Of a stretch of DNA of 64,000 nt, positions 9,188 to 18,551 are shown in pieces. This DNA comes from Snodgrassella alvi wkB2 (GTDB lineage: Bacteria; Pseudomonadota; Gammaproteobacteria; Burkholderiales; Neisseriaceae). The notes beneath the pieces are model-generated. The model saw only the letters and a list, made by a program, of their open reading frames with translations. It was not told the origin of the DNA and searched no databases. The translations under genes were made by a program, and so were the position numbers. The stretch covers positions 770,894 to 834,893 of the forward strand of contig NZ_CP007446.1 in NCBI RefSeq assembly GCF_000600005.1, given 5' to 3'. The stretch's first letter is position 1, and every line of letters begins with the position of its first letter.

Positions 9188-10570
9188 TTATTTATTTATT
9201 TGTACTTTTTTATGATATATCTGAATAAAATATGCCAGAATTAAAAATGCCAGAAAAGGCACGCCAAATAATAAAGTAGCATGGAATATCGGAGTAAACC
9301 ATGTGGTAATCATGATGCTGATTATGGCCAATAAACCGGCTATAGTGACAAATGGAAAACCGGGTACACGAAATTTCAGTTTTTGCTGTTGCCGCTGCAT
9401 CCGGATGCGAAAACACAGATGTGTCAGAAATACTGCCCCCCAGCTGAATAATGCACCAAACATAGACAAAGCTATCATAACTGGAAAAGCCGTTTCCGGA
9501 TTTAAAATATAAACCAGTGCGGCGACAGCAATACCGGCAGAAGATAAAGCCAGTGCATTCAGTGGTACGCCATTACTTTTTACTTTACCGAATATTTGTG
9601 GAGCTTCGTTAGCGCGAGACAGACTGAACATCATACGAGTGGCAATATAGAGCATACTGTTCATGGCTGAAAGTGCAGCAACAATGACAATAAAGTTCAG
9701 AATACTGTCGGCAAATGGTATACCTACATTTTTCATTACGCTGACAAACGGGCTGGTGCTTCCTTCTTTAATTAATTCCTGCCACGGTACCAGCATGACA
9801 ATCAGACTGAGTGCAAGCAGATAAAATATCAATAGCCTTGCAAAAGTTCCTTTAAACGCGGTTTTAACTGCCTGTTCAGGATTGGTGGCTTCACCTGCGG
9901 CTATAGCGATCATTTCAATACCGAGATAGCTGAATATGGAAATAATCACACCGGTCCAGATACCGGAAAATCCATGCGGAGCAAAACCGCCGCTAAACAT
10001 GTTTTGTTCAATTCTGCTGATACTGCTTTGCGTTAGTAATACACTGATGGCCAGTACAATAAATACGATAATGGCAAAAATTTTAATGGTGGAAAACCAG
10101 TATTCAACTGAACCGAAAGCTTTGACACTATAGGCATTAACGCCGATCAGGCAGCATGAAAACAGTGCAATCCATATCCATGAATCAACCTGTGGAAACC
10201 AGAATTTCATGTATTCAGCGATGGCTGTGACTTCTGTACCCACAGCCAGAACAATACAGGCCCAGTAACTGTAACGCACCAGAAAACCAGCCAGAGGATG
10301 CAGATAAAATTCAGCATAAGCACCAAAAGAACCCGAAGTAGGGTGCTGCACAGTCATTTCTGCCAGACATCCCATTAAAGCTAGTGCAATCATGCCGCCC
10401 AGTGCATAACTGATGATAACAGCAGGGCCGGCAAAGCCAATGGCAAATTTGCTGCCCAGAAATAAGCCGGTTCCTATTGCTCCGCCAATGGCAATCATGC
10501 TCATCTGACCGGCTGATAGCTTTTTGTGTAATCCTGTTTCCCGAGACTGAATACGCTCGAAATTACCCAT
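9188..10570 (-). CDS. Amino acid permease, APC superfamily (AAT family)
   Basis: This 460-residue inner-membrane transporter has about 12 hydrophobic segments. The AAT-family signature is present: MIAIGGAIGTGLFLGSK in the first helix, the EMTVQHPTSGSFGAYAE region after the second, and EMIAIAAGEATNPEQAV in the middle. AAT members import amino acids by proton symport. Being last in a unit behind kynU, it may carry kynurenine, tryptophan, alanine or another aromatic amino acid; that substrate is inferred from position only. Confidence 0.85.
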   Translation of the reverse strand: MGNFERIQSRETGLHKKLSAGQMSMIAIGGAIGTGLFLGSKFAIGFAGPAVIISYALGGMIALALMGCLAEMTVQHPTSGSFGAYAEFYLHPLAGFLVRYSYWACIVLAVGTEVTAIAEYMKFWFPQVDSWIWIALFSCCLIGVNAYSVKAFGSVEYWFSTIKIFAIIVFIVLAISVLLTQSSISRIEQNMFSGGFAPHGFSGIWTGVIISIFSYLGIEMIAIAAGEATNPEQAVKTAFKGTFARLLIFYLLALSLIVMLVPWQELIKEGSTSPFVSVMKNVGIPFADSILNFIVIVAALSAMNSMLYIATRMMFSLSRANEAPQIFGKVKSNGVPLNALALSSAGIAVAALVYILNPETAFPVMIALSMFGALFSWGAVFLTHLCFRIRMQRQQQKLKFRVPGFPFVTIAGLLAIISIMITTWFTPIFHATLLFGVPFLAFLILAYFIQIYHKKVQINK

Positions 10571-10652
10571 CGTTTTTCCTTAAGATGAGAAGCATAAGCC
10601 GAGCAGAATATTCATGCCCGGCCTGTACCTGTGTGGATTAAAGAAATGCAAA

Positions 10653-11903
10653 TCAGGTTACCTGTCCGCGCGTGTGAAACTGTGGCTGTGCCCACTCCTC
10701 ATTAATTAATACCTGTTTCAGATGTTGAACAGCATGCCAGATATCGGTATAACTCAGATACAATGGTGTAACTCCCAGGCGAATCACTTCCGGTTCGCGA
10801 TAATCTCCGATTACACCGCGGGCAATCAGAGCCTGAACTATGGCATAACCATGAGGATGACGCAGGCTGACATGGCTGCCACGGTGAGCATGTTCACGCG
10901 GTGTAATCAGCGTTAAGTTATGTCCGGCACATTCCTGCTCAGTAAGAGCAATCAGTAAATCAGTTAGCTGCAGAGATTTGTGCCGCAGTGATTGCATATC
11001 TGTTTGTAAAAAGATATCTACGCCGCTTTCTATCAGGCTCATAGATACAATTGGCTGTGTACCGCATAAATAGCGACGGATATTGTCTGCAGGTGTATAG
11101 CTTTCAGCCATATCAAACGGCCGCGCATGACTCCACCAGCCGGATAATGGCTGGCTGAATGCAGTCTGATAACGCTCATTTACCCACAGCATAGCAGGTG
11201 CGCCGGGACCGCCGTTCAAATATTTGTAAGTACAACCAATAGCAAAATCACTGTTACTGGCATTCAGATCAATAGGTACAGCACCGATTGAATGACACAA
11301 ATCCCAGATAAGTAATGCACCATGCGAATGTACCAGTGCATTGTTTGCTGCCATGTCATGCAGGTAGCCGGTACGATAGTTAACATGAGATAACACTACA
11401 ACAGCAGTGTTTTCATTAATACGGGCGGGCAGATCTGCCGGTGTATCTATTAGATGAAGCTGATAACCCTGATTAATCAGAGCCATGAAACCTTCAATCA
11501 TATAAATATCGGTAGGGAAAGAATCACGCTCAGCGATAATGATTTTACGGTTATTGTCATTATTCTGCTGAATATGGATGGCTGAGGCCAATACTTTAAA
11601 CAGATTCAGACTGGTTGTATCGGTAACAACGGTTTCATTTTCCTGAGCACCAATCAGCTGACCGACTTTATTGCCTAGTCGTACCGGTAAATCCCACCAG
11701 CCGGCTTTATTCCAGCTATTAATCAGATCGGTACCCCATTGCTGATTAATTACTGTTTGAGCATTTTCTGCAGCTTTTCTGGGTTTCGCACCCAAAGAGT
11801 TACCATCCAGATATATAACCTCTTGTGGTAATTCAAACTGATTTTTTAGGGGAGCCAGAATATCGGCGGCATCCCATTGCTGACATTGTTCTAGTGTAAT
11901 CAT
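10653..11903 (-). CDS. kynU: Kynureninase
   Basis: This 416-residue PLP enzyme is predicted to hydrolyse L-kynurenine to anthranilate and L-alanine. Family landmarks include IYLDGNSLGAKP near the N-terminus and the PLP lysine in CTYKYLNGGPG. The lysine is K227 if translation begins at ATG 11903, the position it has in Pseudomonas kynureninase, which supports this start over a TTG at 11924. No other kynurenine-pathway gene (tryptophan dioxygenase, formamidase) is nearby, so the substrate is probably imported. It sits between gabP and another permease in one orientation. Confidence 0.93.
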   Translation of the reverse strand: MITLEQCQQWDAADILAPLKNQFELPQEVIYLDGNSLGAKPRKAAENAQTVINQQWGTDLINSWNKAGWWDLPVRLGNKVGQLIGAQENETVVTDTTSLNLFKVLASAIHIQQNNDNNRKIIIAERDSFPTDIYMIEGFMALINQGYQLHLIDTPADLPARINENTAVVVLSHVNYRTGYLHDMAANNALVHSHGALLIWDLCHSIGAVPIDLNASNSDFAIGCTYKYLNGGPGAPAMLWVNERYQTAFSQPLSGWWSHARPFDMAESYTPADNIRRYLCGTQPIVSMSLIESGVDIFLQTDMQSLRHKSLQLTDLLIALTEQECAGHNLTLITPREHAHRGSHVSLRHPHGYAIVQALIARGVIGDYREPEVIRLGVTPLYLSYTDIWHAVQHLKQVLINEEWAQPQFHTRGQVT

Positions 11904-12064
11904 TTTGTGCCGGTTAAATTTCAAAATGAATAGTGTACTGAATTGTTGCCAGTTATGGCGAATAAAATTTAAATTAATTTATCCGAATATTTATCTTAAT
12001 CAATCTGTGTCAAGATAGATAAATATTATTACTGCTCTAAGCTGTATAAAACCAATATTAAATA

Positions 12065-13450
12065 TTATTCTGTTTTATTCTGCTGGCTGCCGATTTTAAA
12101 TATTTGTGCCACTATGCCCATTATCAGGATGATGGCCGCCAGTATGCTGGTATATATTACTTCATATTTATAGGTTCCTTCGATAATCATAATAATAATC
12201 GAAGCAATAATCAGCCCGATAACCAGATAAGTCAGCCATGGAAAGCACCACATTTTAAATGTCAGTGTCTGCCCTTGTTTTTCCAGTTTTTTACGCAGAA
12301 ATAATTGTGAGCAGCTGATAGCGAGATAAACATACAAGGCAATCGTACCGGTAGCAGTCATCAGTACATCGTAAACATCCATTTTGGAGGTGGCGGTGAG
12401 ATATACTGCAAACAGGGTAAAGATACAGGAAATAAGCACGCCAATTTGCGGACTGCCATTTTTCGAGGTGTAGGACATGATCCGATGAGCATCACCGCGT
12501 TTTGCCAATGAATATAACATGCGCGAACAGGTATACAGAGCTGAATTAAAACAGCTTAAAACCGAAGTAAGGACAACAAAGTTGACGATATGACGTGCCT
12601 GAGGAATTCCCAGCGAGGTTAATACTACACTGTATGTTCCCCATGTGGCATCATTCAGCCGCGGGTCGTTATACGGAATCAGACAAACGGTAATAAAAAT
12701 CGAACCTACATAAAACAGGATGATGCGCCAGACGACAGATTTTGTGGCTTTACGAATTTCTGTAGCCGGATGGTTGGATTCTGCAGCAGCAACAGTAACG
12801 ATTTCAGCGCCAATATAGGCAAACATAACACCCAGCAATGCTGTTACCACAGATGATGATCCTTTAGGCATGAATCCCTGATCAGTTAAGTGTGTCCAGC
12901 CTTTTGCATCTGCCTGACCCCACGGCCATAAATAGATAATAGCCAGACTGCCTACAATCAGAAACAATACAATGGCGACTACTTTGATTAAAGCAAACCA
13001 GAATTCAAATTCCCCGTAATTTTTAACATCCATCAGATTGATAACAACCAGAGCTACGGTTACTGCCAGCATATAGCTCCAGATGGGAAATACAGGAAAC
13101 CAGTTATTAAGAATTTTACCGGCTACATAGGCTTCCCAGCCCATGAGCAATGCCCAGAAAAACCAGTATAACCAGCCAATGCTGAAACCTGCCCAGCGGC
13201 CGATAGCAGTATCGGCATATGTGGAAAAAGAACCGCTATCTGGATGCGCTACAGCCATTTCTCCTAACATGCGCATAATCAGCATGACCAGAAGACCGCC
13301 GGCACCATAGGCAAGAATGGCTGCGGGTCCCGTATGGTAAATTACAGAGCCGGAGCCAATAAATAAAGCCCCTCCGATCACGCCGGCAATAGAAATCATA
13401 GTCAGATGGCGTGATTTAAGTCCGTTTTTCAGTGTGGATGATGTGCTCAA
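12065..13450 (-). CDS. gabP: GABA permease (AAT family)
   Basis: This is a 461-residue 12-segment transporter. The N-terminus (LKSRHLTMISIAGVIGG), GSFSTYADTAIGRWAGFSIGW and VKNYGEFEFWFALIKV closely resemble E. coli GabP, a proton-coupled importer of gamma-aminobutyrate. It is located directly after gabD and gabT in the same orientation, so the function fits the pathway. Overlap with related substrates such as other omega-amino acids is possible. Confidence 0.85.
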   Translation of the reverse strand: MSTSSTLKNGLKSRHLTMISIAGVIGGALFIGSGSVIYHTGPAAILAYGAGGLLVMLIMRMLGEMAVAHPDSGSFSTYADTAIGRWAGFSIGWLYWFFWALLMGWEAYVAGKILNNWFPVFPIWSYMLAVTVALVVINLMDVKNYGEFEFWFALIKVVAIVLFLIVGSLAIIYLWPWGQADAKGWTHLTDQGFMPKGSSSVVTALLGVMFAYIGAEIVTVAAAESNHPATEIRKATKSVVWRIILFYVGSIFITVCLIPYNDPRLNDATWGTYSVVLTSLGIPQARHIVNFVVLTSVLSCFNSALYTCSRMLYSLAKRGDAHRIMSYTSKNGSPQIGVLISCIFTLFAVYLTATSKMDVYDVLMTATGTIALYVYLAISCSQLFLRKKLEKQGQTLTFKMWCFPWLTYLVIGLIIASIIIMIIEGTYKYEVIYTSILAAIILIMGIVAQIFKIGSQQNKTE

Positions 13451-13524
13451 ATTAATTCTCCTTTGGAAAGAGTAATATCAGACTGAAACGCCTTTAGCTG
13501 GCTGAATTCAGTCAACAACGCCCC

Positions 13525-13552
13525 ATCCTGATTTATGCAGTGCATTCAGGAT
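13525..13552. repeat. Intergenic inverted repeat in the gab unit
   Basis: ATCCTGA (13525-13531) and TCAGGAT (13546-13552) form a 7-bp stem between gabD and gabP. A T-run follows it on the plus strand. It may affect RNA processing or terminate antisense transcription. Confidence 0.4.
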
Positions 13553-13571
13553 TTTTATAATTATGAAGAAA

Positions 13572-13600
13572 GCGGCAGCGAAGCAGATTATGGCTGCCGC
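13572..13600 (-). terminator. GC-rich hairpin downstream of gabD
   Basis: GCGGCAGC (13572-13579) and GCTGCCGC (13593-13600) form an 8-bp GC-rich stem 12 bases after the gabD stop. The following bases on the minus strand are only moderately T-rich, so it may be a partial terminator or an mRNA-stabilising end upstream of gabP. Confidence 0.5.
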
Positions 13601-13611
13601 GGATTCAGGAA

Positions 13612-15069
13612 TTACTGGTCAATGCCGGCAAGAAGTACATATTTAATTTCAACGTAATCTTCTATACCGTATTTAGAACCTTCCCGACCAAGACCGGATT
13701 GCTTGACGCCGCCAAAAGGTGCTGCTTCATTTGACAGCAGTCCTGTATTGATGGCTACCATGCCATAATCCAGATTTTCGCTGACGCGTACTATTCTGCC
13801 GATATCACGGCTGTAGAAATAACTGGCTAGCCCGAATTCGGTGTCATTAGCCCAGCTGACAACTTCGTCTTCGCTTTCAAAACGAAATACCGGCGCCAGC
13901 GGACCGAAAGTTTCCTCACGAGCAACTTTCATGTCCTGAGTAACATTTTTCAGTAATGTAGGCTGGAAAAATAATTCACCGTGATTATCTGCGGTTCCGC
14001 CGGTAACGATTTCCGCCCCTTTGCCAATAGCATCAGTAATATGTTCCTGAACTTTGTTAACCGCACCTGCATCGATTAATGGTCCGACAGTTACACCCTG
14101 ATCCAGTCCGTTGCCTATTTTCAGTTTGGCAATGGCCTGAGCCAGTTTATCCACAAATTCATCATATACAGCATTTTGTACGTACAACCGGTTGGCACAT
14201 ACGCAGGTCTGGCCGGCATTGCGGAATTTGGAAATCATCGCACCTTCTACGGCTGCATCGATATCAGCATCATTGAAGACGATAAATGGTGCATTACCAC
14301 CCAGTTCCATAGATACTTTTTTTACAGTACCGGCGCACTGAGCAATCAGTTTACGACCTACTTCTGTAGAACCGGTAAAACTGAATTTTTTTACCCGATC
14401 GTCTTCAGTTAATACTTTACCGATTTCACTGGAGCTGCCGGTAATGACATTGACTACTCCGGGCGGGATGCCGGCACGCTGTGCCAGCTCAGCAATGGCT
14501 AGTGCAGATAATGGTGTTTGTGAAGCCGGGCGAATAACAAAAGTACAGCCGGCAGCCAGAGCCGGAGCAATCTTGCGGGTAATCATCGCATTCGGAAAAT
14601 TCCACGGCGTAATGGCTGCACATACACCGATTGGCTGCTTAAGTACCATAATCCGTTTGTCATTTGACGGTGCGGGTATGGTATCACCATAAATACGTTT
14701 GGCTTCTTCTGAATACCATTCCAGATAGGATGCACCATAGGCAATTTCACCTTTAGCCTCAGCCAGCGGCTTTCCCTGTTCTGAAGTCAGGATAATGCCC
14801 AGATCTTCCTGATGCTGCATCATTAGTTCAAACCAGCGGCGCAGAAGATTACTGCGCTCTTTGGCTGATTTGGCTTGCCATGGTTTCAATGCTGCATGTG
14901 CTGCTGCTACAGCACGTTCAGCTTCTGCTGTACCCATGCGGGGCACGTCTGCCAGATTGTTTCCGGTAGCTGGATTGATAACTGAAATAACTGCGCCATT
15001 ATCGGCGTTCAGCCATTGTCCATTTATATAACACTGGGTTTTTAATAATGCAGAATCATGCAATTGCAT
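13612..15069 (-). CDS. gabD: Succinate-semialdehyde dehydrogenase
   Basis: This 485-residue aldehyde dehydrogenase is predicted to oxidise succinic semialdehyde to succinate, the second step of GABA breakdown. The NAD(P)-binding region includes [10 protein letters not shown] and [11 protein letters not shown]. The general-base Glu lies in [13 protein letters not shown] and the catalytic C289 in [11 protein letters not shown]. Its length is close to E. coli GabD (482). It lies between gabT and gabP. A decayed second copy of this gene lies at 17940-18551. Confidence 0.93.
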   Translation of the reverse strand: MQLHDSALLKTQCYINGQWLNADNGAVISVINPATGNNLADVPRMGTAEAERAVAAAHAALKPWQAKSAKERSNLLRRWFELMMQHQEDLGIILTSEQGKPLAEAKGEIAYGASYLEWYSEEAKRIYGDTIPAPSNDKRIMVLKQPIGVCAAITPWNFPNAMITRKIAPALAAGCTFVIRPASQTPLSALAIAELAQRAGIPPGVVNVITGSSSEIGKVLTEDDRVKKFSFTGSTEVGRKLIAQCAGTVKKVSMELGGNAPFIVFNDADIDAAVEGAMISKFRNAGQTCVCANRLYVQNAVYDEFVDKLAQAIAKLKIGNGLDQGVTVGPLIDAGAVNKVQEHITDAIGKGAEIVTGGTADNHGELFFQPTLLKNVTQDMKVAREETFGPLAPVFRFESEDEVVSWANDTEFGLASYFYSRDIGRIVRVSENLDYGMVAINTGLLSNEAAPFGGVKQSGLGREGSKYGIEDYVEIKYVLLAGIDQ

Positions 15070-15102
15070 AGTTTTTTCCTAAAAAAACTGAAACAGACAT
15101 GA

Positions 15103-15138
15103 CAGGCTGCCGGTAAAATATTCTACCGGAGCAGCCTG
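15103..15138 (-). repeat. Long hairpin between gabT and gabD
   Basis: The arm 15103-15115 (CAGGCTGCCGGTA) pairs with 15124-15138, interrupted by a 2-base bulge, around an 8-base loop. It lies 13 bases after the gabT stop and before the gabD ribosome site, with a T-run only further downstream. It may attenuate or process the message rather than terminate fully. Confidence 0.6.
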
Positions 15139-15151
15139 CAGACAATGAATA

Positions 15152-16426
15152 TTATTGAGCCTGACGCAGGGCAGTTTCAAGTATATTCAATGCTTCATCA
15201 AATACATGATCTTCAATAGTAAGCGGATAGAGACAACGAATTACGTTGTAATACTGTCCGCAGGTCAGAATCATCAGACCGTTTTCCAGCGCCAGTTGCT
15301 GTACTTTTTTGGTTCGTTCAGCATCTGGTTCTGAGGTGCCGGGTTTAACTAATTCAATAGCGACCATAGAGCCCGGTCCGCGTACTTCTGCAATAGACGG
15401 AATAACTTCTTTTAAATTGTTAAAGCGTTCTTTCAATCTGTTACCCAGAATATTGGCGCGCTCGCACAGTTTTTCTTCTTCGATAACATCAATAACTGCA
15501 TCAGCAGCAGCCAGTCCCAGTGGACTACCGGCGTAAGTGCCGCCCAGGCCGCCTACTACAGGAGCATTCATTATGGCTTCTTTGCCGACTACACCGGAAA
15601 GCGGAAAACCGCCAGCCAGAGATTTGGCAATAGTCATTAAATCTGGCTGTACGCCGGTCAATTCGGTAGCAAACATTTTTCCGCTACGGGCGAAGCCGGA
15701 CTGAATTTCATCAAAAATCAGCACAATTCCGTGTTCATCAGCTAGCTGGCGTAAGGCACGCAGAAATTCATTTGGTGTAACATTAAAGCCGCCTTCACCC
15801 TGAACTACTTCGATAATGATAGCAGCAACATCGCTGGGCGCTAGATGGCATTTGAAAATATTATGAAGACCGTGCAATGCATCTTCAATGCTAACGCCAT
15901 GCAGTGCATTCGGATAAGGTGCATGTACGATATCAGCAGGGAACGGCCCGAAATCTACTTTATAGGGTGCGATTTTGCCGGTTAAAGCCATAGTGAGATT
16001 GGTACGACCATGAAAGGCACCGTTAAATGCAATTACACCACGTTTTTTGGTATAGGCACGGGCAATTTTAATGGCATTTTCAACAGCTTCAGCACCAGAG
16101 GTAACAAACATTGTGCGTTTGTCGCCGGCTATAGGTGCTCTGGCATTAATTTTTTCGGCAACCTTAGCATACAGCTCATATGGAACAGTATTAAAACAGG
16201 TATGCGAAAATTTCTGCAGTTGATCAGCTACTGCTTTTTGTACTTTGGGATGCAGATGACCAGTATTCAGAACGCCGATGCCTCCGGCAAAGTCAATATA
16301 ACGTTTACCTTCAGGAGACCAGAACTCAGCATTTTTAGCGTGATCAATATAAAAATCGCACATGAAACCGACGCCACGAGGGGCTGCGGCCAGTTGACGC
16401 TGACGAACATTGCTTGTTTGACTCAT
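15152..16426 (-). CDS. gabT: 4-aminobutyrate aminotransferase
   Basis: This is a 424-residue class-III PLP aminotransferase. It is predicted to transfer the amino group of GABA to 2-oxoglutarate, giving succinic semialdehyde and glutamate. Landmarks include FVTSGAEAVENAIKIAR, the Asp of LIFDEIQSGFARSG and the PLP lysine in TIAKSLAGGFPLSG. That lysine falls at residue 268, as in E. coli GabT, supporting the start. It is the first gene of the gabTDP-kynU-permease cluster, and its ATG follows an AT-rich 340-base region. Confidence 0.94.
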   Translation of the reverse strand: MSQTSNVRQRQLAAAPRGVGFMCDFYIDHAKNAEFWSPEGKRYIDFAGGIGVLNTGHLHPKVQKAVADQLQKFSHTCFNTVPYELYAKVAEKINARAPIAGDKRTMFVTSGAEAVENAIKIARAYTKKRGVIAFNGAFHGRTNLTMALTGKIAPYKVDFGPFPADIVHAPYPNALHGVSIEDALHGLHNIFKCHLAPSDVAAIIIEVVQGEGGFNVTPNEFLRALRQLADEHGIVLIFDEIQSGFARSGKMFATELTGVQPDLMTIAKSLAGGFPLSGVVGKEAIMNAPVVGGLGGTYAGSPLGLAAADAVIDVIEEEKLCERANILGNRLKERFNNLKEVIPSIAEVRGPGSMVAIELVKPGTSEPDAERTKKVQQLALENGLMILTCGQYYNVIRCLYPLTIEDHVFDEALNILETALRQAQ

Positions 16427-16489
16427 AATATTTTCTCCAAAAAAGTGCAGACCGGCCTAAGCAGGTTTTTACTAGTATCAACGGTATGA

Positions 16490-16820
16490 TATGTGTTCTA
16501 ACAATATAATTAACTGACTGAATATATCAGTCTTATAATTGATTGGTTTATTCGGTTAAATTACGGGATTAAATTTATACTGTCAATCTGGATAAATATT
16601 CTGCTAACGTAGAATATTGAAAAAAATTCAATAAGAATGAAATTAAATGTTTTTATAATTAGTATTATTGGCAATTAATATTAATTATAAATATTATTTT
16701 AAGAATTAATTGCTTAATTTATGCGTATATTCTTAATTGCTGAGCGTCTACAAGCAGGCAAATAAAGTGCTGCCTTATTTGATTATTGATTTCAATGATG
16801 TATAGATGTCAGTGTTAATT
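16490..16820. other. AT-rich upstream region of gabT
   Basis: No coding frame is seen. A 9-bp inverted repeat (GCAATTAAT at 16671-16679, ATTAATTGC at 16705-16713) could be a regulatory site or simply reflect the AT bias. The gab promoter should lie here, but I cannot point to it with confidence. Confidence 0.4.
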
Positions 16821-16848
16821 AAAAAGGCTAAACCGGTTGGGTTTAGCC
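16821..16848 (-). terminator. Terminator downstream of the decayed MFS tail
   Basis: GGCTAAACC (16826-16834) and GGTTTAGCC (16840-16848) form a perfect 9-bp stem with a 5-base loop. Five T residues follow on the minus strand. It probably ended the transcription unit now represented by the remnant at 16930-17066 and the thioredoxin-like gene, and it isolates gabT from them. Confidence 0.8.
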
Positions 16849-16929
16849 TGATAGAAATTGGTGTTGTGTAGAGTTATTCAGTTAAAACTAATCAATACTG
16901 TTGTTAAGAAACAATTTTGGTATGGACTG

Positions 16930-17066
16930 GTTTAGTAATAATCAGACAGAAATAAATGAAACAGACACCATTGCAAGTGCAATGACATAAATAATGTGAT
17001 GGCCGAAGCTGGCAGAAATTACGTCCTGTAACAAACCAGGCAGAATAGTACTGTATAAAGGCAATT
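16930..17066 (-). pseudogene. Decayed 3' end of an MFS transporter gene
   Basis: This stretch aligns base by base with the 3' end of the intact MFS gene at 18772-19986 (region 18825-18965). Shared blocks include a TGATGGCCGAAG core and the codons for LFNNC. Frameshifts and substitutions have removed any long frame, and nothing corresponding to the rest of the transporter remains. It is a truncated duplicate or the relic of a second paralogue. Identity by eye is roughly 70 percent over about 130 bases. Confidence 0.7.
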
Positions 17067-17197
17067 GTTAAACAAATTAGAAATTAAATAGTTCAACTGG
17101 GAAGCTGATCCTGAAAATACAAGATGCAGACATTGGTACACTTGATTAATTTTAATTTTTATTGAACATGTCGAAGTAGGTTTGGTTAACGAAACAA

Positions 17198-17677
17198 CTA
17201 TTGTAATTCCCACTCATTTTTGATGTCTTCAATTGATGGATTAGATTTTACTTTACCATTTACAAATACCAGCGGAAAAGCCATTGTTTTGACATACTCA
17301 ATTCTGTCAATCATCTGATTTATTTCTCTTTCTGACATATTGGCTAGATTATGATTGAAAGTGTAACCACTAATTCGGTTAGCAGGAATATTCTGTTTAT
17401 TTAATTCTGTAGCCAGATAATCAGCAATCTTTGCCTGTCGTGACGGACAATTGATTGGAGCCATAATGACAATTCCCTTACTTCCGGGAAGATTAACTGA
17501 TATATCCAGAAAACCATATTGATCAGTTCTGGATTTGATATCCTGATCAAAATCAAAATCAGTACTGGAGTTGATATCCTGAACAAATATTTTTTTTTCT
17601 TGTTTGCTTTTATGCCATTGATAACCCGCAAAACACAAGGCAAAGAATGCTACTATTGTTAGAATAAATCTGTTCAT
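17198..17677 (-). CDS. Membrane-anchored thioredoxin-fold-like hypothetical protein
   Basis: This 159-residue protein has an N-terminal hydrophobic segment (residues 4-20), indicating export or anchoring with the rest in the periplasm. The C-terminal half looks like a thioredoxin or glutaredoxin fold: strand VIMAP, then INCPSRQAKIADYLATEL, and later FPLVFVNGKVKSNPSIEDI with a likely cis-Pro. Only one cysteine (CPSR) sits at the expected active site instead of CxxC. It is flanked by two pseudogenes but is itself intact. The function is unknown. Confidence 0.6.
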   Translation of the reverse strand: MNRFILTIVAFFALCFAGYQWHKSKQEKKIFVQDINSSTDFDFDQDIKSRTDQYGFLDISVNLPGSKGIVIMAPINCPSRQAKIADYLATELNKQNIPANRISGYTFNHNLANMSEREINQMIDRIEYVKTMAFPLVFVNGKVKSNPSIEDIKNEWELQ

Positions 17678-17939
17678 TAATCTTCCGCTTTTTGAGATTA
17701 TCCGGTTATTTACAAATGTATATGCTTAATATCAAAGTAGAACCAAGCAAAAATAAAGTACGGGTTTATCAATTGGTTTCACATCTTGCGGATTGTAAAC
17801 TTTCCTTGTTTTATTCGCAATATTTGTATATTAATGTTAATTAAAAATAATTTGTTAAATTTAAATAAGCTTTTTATCACTGAATGACGGAGAATTTATT
17901 TTTCTTTCTAAATTGTCTGAGTAATTCAGAGAAGCTCCT

Positions 17940-18551
17940 ATTATTCTTTTGATAATAACTTTTGTTAATATATGATTTTTCCCAAACACCCACATTGCAA
18001 CCAAACCTGTAACTATTTAGCGCCTTCAGTGATGGCATCTTGAGTATGTTCAATAATTTTGCTACTGCCTGACTATCAATCAAAGGGCTTACGTTAACAC
18101 CTGCATCCATACCGTGACTAAGGTCAAATTGTTGATAGTTTCTTAGAATTTAGGCACAAACTGGTTGTTGACAGCGCTTTGCACATAAATATGATTGGCA
18201 CAGACTTAGGTTTGTCCGTCATTGTGGAATTTGAAAATTATGGCGCTGGTTACTGCTGCATCAATATCTGTATCATTGAAAACAATAGATAAAGCTTTTC
18301 CCAAGTTCTATAGAAACTTTTTTACTGAAAATGCTTATTACGCAATAAGTTTTGTTCCAACTTAGTTTTTAAAGTAATCCGGGTGGCAGTTACCGCACAT
18401 ACAGCTTCTGTGGTAACCATTTTAGGATTATCAGCCAGTTTTTCACCGATTGTAGGATTGGATATGGGTATGATTTTTTATCATCAGCATTTAATCATTC
18501 ACCATCAACTTAGCACTGGGTTTTGAATAATTTAGAATCATACAACTGCGT
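17940..18551 (-). pseudogene. Decayed second gabD with internal deletion
   Basis: Read on the minus strand, this matches the intact gabD at 13612-15069. The start codon has become ACG (18549-18551). The first part matches gabD residues 1 to about 60 (blocks like NPTIGEKLADNPKM). The next part resumes near residue 235 (VKKVS-ELG, then FNDTDIDAAV, then KFHNDGQT) and continues through GVNVSPLIDSQAVAK to about residue 375. About 170 codons are missing in the middle and the C-terminal end is gone. The codon for the catalytic cysteine is now TAA (18206-18208). Several other stops and frameshifts are present. Confidence 0.85.
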
